Source: Alphaproteobacteria bacterium
GTDB taxonomy: Bacteria > Pseudomonadota > Alphaproteobacteria > Rhizobiales > Xanthobacteraceae
Reading direction: 5' to 3'
Length of the DNA: 64,000 nucleotides
NCBI GenBank assembly: GCA_016869215.1
Contig: VGEP01000015.1
Span: 1-64,000 of the forward strand
Below are positions 61,040 through 64,000 of this stretch, in pieces (positions within the stretch are counted from its first letter, which is position 1; every line of letters begins with the position of its first letter). Both the position numbers and the translations under genes were made by a program. A model generated the notes under the pieces. The model was not told the DNA's origin and ran no database searches. It worked only from the letters and a program-made list of their open reading frames with translations.

Positions 61040-61603
61040 TTAGACCGTCATGATCTCCTTTTCCTTGGTCGCCAGCATCTGATCGATCTCGCCGATGGAC
61101 TGATCGGTCAGCTTCTGGACCTCGGTGTCCATCCGCTTGTGATCGTCCTGGCTGATCTTGTGGTCCTTTTCCTGCTTTTTAAGGACGTCCATGCCGTCGC
61201 GGCGAACATGCCGCACCGCGACCTTGGCGGTTTCGGCATATTTATGCGCGACTTTGACAAGCTCCTTGCGGCGTTCCTCGTTCAGCTCGGGAATCCGCAG
61301 GTGAATGACCTGCCCTTCGGTGGATGGCGTCAAGCCCAGATTGGCCGCGAGAATGGCCTTTTCCACCGGGTGGACCATGGAACGGTCCCAGACCTGCACG
61401 CTCAGCATGCGCGGCTGCGGCACGCTGACGGTGGCCAACTGATTGAGCGGCATGTTCTGGCCGTAGGCCTCCACCTGGATCGGATCGAGGAGATGCGCCG
61501 AGGCGCGCCCCGTCCGCAACGCCGCCAGCTCCTGCTTGAGCACAGCGACCGCGCCCTGCATCCGGCGCTTCAGCTCGTTGACGTCATAAGTTGCCGATGC
61601 CAT
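61040..61603 (-). CDS. frr: Ribosome recycling factor
   Basis: 187 residues, the usual length. Splits post-termination ribosomes with EF-G. Typical sequence [21 protein letters not shown] and the three-helix body ending [14 protein letters not shown], with [14 protein letters not shown] mid-protein. Downstream of pyrH and 11 bases before uppS. Confidence 0.98.
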   Translation of the reverse strand: MASATYDVNELKRRMQGAVAVLKQELAALRTGRASAHLLDPIQVEAYGQNMPLNQLATVSVPQPRMLSVQVWDRSMVHPVEKAILAANLGLTPSTEGQVIHLRIPELNEERRKELVKVAHKYAETAKVAVRHVRRDGMDVLKKQEKDHKISQDDHKRMDTEVQKLTDQSIGEIDQMLATKEKEIMTV

Positions 61604-61678
61604 GACCCCCTCCCAAAACCGGCCTTTGAGCGGTCTTCCGCATCATCCGTTCCGGCGCCGCGCCGAGACGTTCCAAAT

Positions 61679-62395
61679 TCATCCGCCAACCACGGTCGCG
61701 CGGCCCTTGCCGCGCAACACGGCCTCGATGGCGCCCGATACCCGGATTGAAAACACGATGATAGGCATCCCATTTTCGCGGGCAAGCGCGAACGCCGTCG
61801 CATCCATGACCTTGAGGTCGCGTTCGATCGCCTCGCGGTGGGTGAGGCTCGCGTAACGCTTCGCCTTTGGGTCCTTCTTGGGGTCGGCGCTGTAGACCCC
61901 GTCGACGTCGGTCGCCTTCAGCACGGCGTCGCATTCCATTTCGGCGGCGCGCAATACCGCGGTCGTATCGGTGGTGAAGAACGGGTTGCCGGTTCCGCCG
62001 GCAAACACGACGATGCGATCTTCGTCGAAATGGCGCATGGCGCGCGCGCGCTCGTAAGTCTCGCAGACCTGCGGCATGGCGAGCGCAGACATGGTGCGCG
62101 CCGGCGCGCCGAGGCGCTCGATCGCGGCCTCCAGCACAAGCGCATTCATCACGGTGGCGAGCATGCCCATGGAATCGGCGGTTGGCCGCGACAGGCCCTT
62201 GCCGGAGATTTTCACGCCGCGAAGGATGTTCCCGCCCCCGACCACGACGCCAAGCCGCACGCCCAGCTTGCGCGCGGCAATCACATCCCTGGCGATGCGG
62301 TCGATGGTCGGCTGATGGATGCCAAAGCCTTCCGGCCCCGACAGAGCTTCGCCGGACACTTTCACGATCACGCGGCGGTAGGCGGCCTTTGCCAT
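61679..62395 (-). CDS. pyrH: UMP kinase
   Basis: 238 residues. Phosphorylates UMP to UDP. Amino-acid-kinase fold with [18 protein letters not shown] at the start, [30 protein letters not shown], and [17 protein letters not shown]. Follows tsf as in most bacteria. Confidence 0.98.
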   Translation of the reverse strand: MAKAAYRRVIVKVSGEALSGPEGFGIHQPTIDRIARDVIAARKLGVRLGVVVGGGNILRGVKISGKGLSRPTADSMGMLATVMNALVLEAAIERLGAPARTMSALAMPQVCETYERARAMRHFDEDRIVVFAGGTGNPFFTTDTTAVLRAAEMECDAVLKATDVDGVYSADPKKDPKAKRYASLTHREAIERDLKVMDATAFALARENGMPIIVFSIRVSGAIEAVLRGKGRATVVGG

Positions 62396-62440
62396 CGATG
62401 CCTCCCTGGGCGTGATGCGGTAGCCTGCGTCGGTTCGCCG

Positions 62441-63367
62441 TCAGTTCTTGGGGCCGGCGGCAGCCGCGACTTCGGCGGCGAAATCGGATTCCTGTTTCTC
62501 GATCCCCTCGCCGAGCGCATAACGCACGAACCCGGTCACCTTGATCGATCCGCCGACCTTGCCTTCGGCTTCCTTCAGCGCCTGCGCCACGCTCTTGCCG
62601 GGATCGTGAATGTAGGGCTGATCCAGCAGCGTGACTTCCTTGTAGTAGGTCTTCAGCCCTGACTCGACGATCTTGTCGATCATCGCCGCGGGCTTGCCCT
62701 GGGCGCGGAATTTCTCCGCCAGCACGTCTTTCTCCCGTGCGATCGTCGCGGGATCGAGGCCCGATGCATCGACCGCAAGCGGGTTCGACGCCGCGACATG
62801 CATCGCGAGCTGCCGACCGAGCGCCGCCAGTTCGTCCGTCTTGCCGGACGACTCCAGCGCAACCAGCACGCCGATCTTGCCCAGCCCCTCGGAAACCGAA
62901 TTGTGCACGTAGCTCGCCACCACGCCCTGCCCGACCGACAGCACGGTGGCGCGGCGCAGCGACATGTTCTCGCCGATCTTGGCGATGGCGTTGGCGATCG
63001 CGTCGGCAATGGCGATGTTGCCGACCTTGGCCGCCTTGATCTTCTCCACGTCGGCGCCGACGTCGAGGCCGACCTGGGCGATCAGCTTGACGAGGCCCTG
63101 GAACTCCTCGTTGCGGGCGACGAAGTCGGTCTCGGAATTGACCTCGACCGCGATGCCCTTGCCGGGCTTCAGCGCGATGCCGATCAGGCCTTCGGCCGCG
63201 ACGCGGCCGGCCTTCTTGGCGGCCTTGGACAGGCCCTTCTTGCGCAGCCAGTCGACCGCGGCGTCGACGTTGCCTTGCGTCTCGCCGAGCGCCGCCTTGC
63301 AGTCCATCATGCCCGCGCCGGTCATGTCGCGCAGGTCCTTGACCATCTGTGCGGTGATATTTGCCAT
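62441..63367 (-). CDS. tsf: Elongation factor Ts
   Basis: 308 residues. Nucleotide exchange factor for EF-Tu. N-terminal UBA-like domain and the core [20 protein letters not shown], then [14 protein letters not shown]. Lies 57 bases after rpsB with an intercistronic hairpin in the gap. Confidence 0.98.
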   Translation of the reverse strand: MANITAQMVKDLRDMTGAGMMDCKAALGETQGNVDAAVDWLRKKGLSKAAKKAGRVAAEGLIGIALKPGKGIAVEVNSETDFVARNEEFQGLVKLIAQVGLDVGADVEKIKAAKVGNIAIADAIANAIAKIGENMSLRRATVLSVGQGVVASYVHNSVSEGLGKIGVLVALESSGKTDELAALGRQLAMHVAASNPLAVDASGLDPATIAREKDVLAEKFRAQGKPAAMIDKIVESGLKTYYKEVTLLDQPYIHDPGKSVAQALKEAEGKVGGSIKVTGFVRYALGEGIEKQESDFAAEVAAAAGPKN

Positions 63368-63397
63368 CGTGAGATTCCGTATGGGCCCGAATGGTGA

Positions 63398-63419
63398 CGC
63401 GCGGAGCGGCCTCCGCGCG
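63398..63419 (-). promoter_or_regulatory. rpsB-tsf intercistronic hairpin
   Basis: CGCGCGGAG (63398-63406) and CTCCGCGCG (63411-63419) form a perfect 9-base stem with a 4-base loop in the 57-base gap between rpsB and tsf. No T-run follows, so it may stabilise or tune read-through rather than terminate. Confidence 0.5.
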
Positions 63420-63424
63420 AACGC

Positions 63425-64000
63425 TTATTCGGCCGTGAGTTCCTTGGCCTTGACCACCCAGCTGTCGACGCGGCCGGGCAACCCGACCTCTTCGCCGACG
63501 TTGTGGGCCGCGGTCGGGCTGAACTCGGCGATCTGCGTGTAGTGGAAGATACCGAGGTCGTTGAGCTTCTTTTCGATCGCTGGGGAGATGCCGGGCAGCT
63601 TCTTGAGGTCGTCGGCAACGCCGCGCGGACCGGGCAGCGGCTCGAAGCCGAGACTCTGCTCCGCCGGCGCCGGCAGCTCCTCCACGATCGGCTTCTCTGC
63701 GGCGCCAAGGTCGATGCCAATGCCGCCCTGGGCGCGGGAAATGCCGTCGATCGCGGCCTTTGCGATCAAGTCGCAGTAAAGCGTGATCGCGCGCGCGGCG
63801 TCGTCGTTGCCCGGCACGACAAAGGTGATGCCGTCCGGATTGCAGTTGGTATCGACAATCGCAGCAACCGGAATGTTAAGCCGCCGCGCTTCGGCGATGG
63901 CGATATCTTCCTTGTTGGTATCGATCACAAACAGCAGGTCGGGCACGCCGCCCATGTCCTTGATGCCGCCGAGCGAGCGGTTAAGCTTGTCGCGCTCGCG
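63425..64000 (-). CDS. rpsB: 30S ribosomal protein S2, C-terminal part (cut by window edge)
   Basis: The gene continues beyond the right edge. The visible part begins [18 protein letters not shown] and includes [19 protein letters not shown] and [16 protein letters not shown], typical of S2. After the S2 core the protein carries a long extension with [20 protein letters not shown], a helix-hairpin-helix-like segment, and ends [14 protein letters not shown]. Such extensions are known in rhizobial S2 proteins. Followed by tsf. Confidence 0.96.
   Translation of the reverse strand, partial: RERDKLNRSLGGIKDMGGVPDLLFVIDTNKEDIAIAEARRLNIPVAAIVDTNCNPDGITFVVPGNDDAARAITLYCDLIAKAAIDGISRAQGGIGIDLGAAEKPIVEELPAPAEQSLGFEPLPGPRGVADDLKKLPGISPAIEKKLNDLGIFHYTQIAEFSPTAAHNVGEEVGLPGRVDSWVVKAKELTAE

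Overview
The window is high-GC chromosomal DNA from an alphaproteobacterium, most likely Hyphomicrobiales (Bradyrhizobium/Rhodoplanes/Xanthobacteraceae-like). The evidence is gene order: pdhA-pdhB-DUF5076-pdhC with a lipoyl domain on E1 beta, a secG/pyrG/tpiA block facing ppiD-trpE-trpG-trpD-trpC-moaC-moeA-lexA, and rpsB-tsf-pyrH-frr-uppS-cdsA-dxr-rseP-bamA-fabZ-lpxA-lpxI-lpxB. Other support comes from a GAAC-N7-GAAC alphaproteobacterial SOS box, an rpsB with a C-terminal extension, orphan Bug-type binding proteins, and a palindromic repeat of the rhizobial type. No tRNA, rRNA, CRISPR array, insertion sequence or prophage was seen.

Region 1 (1-13.6 kb) holds lipoate and pyruvate dehydrogenase functions: lipA (cut by the left edge), lpd, pdhC, pdhB, pdhA and ftsB, all on the minus strand. 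Accessory genes are interspersed: a GlsB-like membrane protein, a one-chain ABC exporter-like protein with a Bug receptor, an amidohydrolase, two membrane proteins of unknown function, a second Bug receptor, and a low-GC two-helix membrane protein whose start overlaps the pdhC stop. Region 2 (13.6-30.9 kb) is the most accessory stretch: a CoA transferase, a secreted coiled-coil/beta-barrel protein that looks frameshifted, two paralogous copies of an unrecognised gene (one frameshifted) flanking an acetolactate-synthase-like TPP enzyme, eno, queF, three MFS transporters, kdsA, a VOC protein, an SGNH-like membrane protein, a NIPSNAP protein and a flavin-dependent monooxygenase.

Region 3 (31-50.8 kb) is conserved housekeeping: pyrG, secG and tpiA on the minus strand; ppiD, trpE, trpG, trpD, trpC, moaC, moeA and lexA on the plus strand, with an acid phosphatase gene inserted antisense between trpE and trpG; then comEC, glnS, gltX and gltA. 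Region 4 (50.8-64 kb) is one long minus-strand run from translation factors (rpsB, tsf, frr), through pyrH, isoprenoid and phospholipid precursors (uppS, cdsA, dxr), to envelope assembly (rseP, bamA) and lipid A (fabZ, lpxA, lpxI, lpxB). lpxD, normally between bamA and fabZ, is absent.

No clearly new multi-gene system stands out. The best leads are the duplicated gene pair around the TPP enzyme (the duplicated block ends exactly at the eno stop codon), the missing lpxD, and the low-GC gene coupled to pdhC. All gaps between genes are under 300 bases. Calls rest on reading the sequence and translations by eye; no database search was run.
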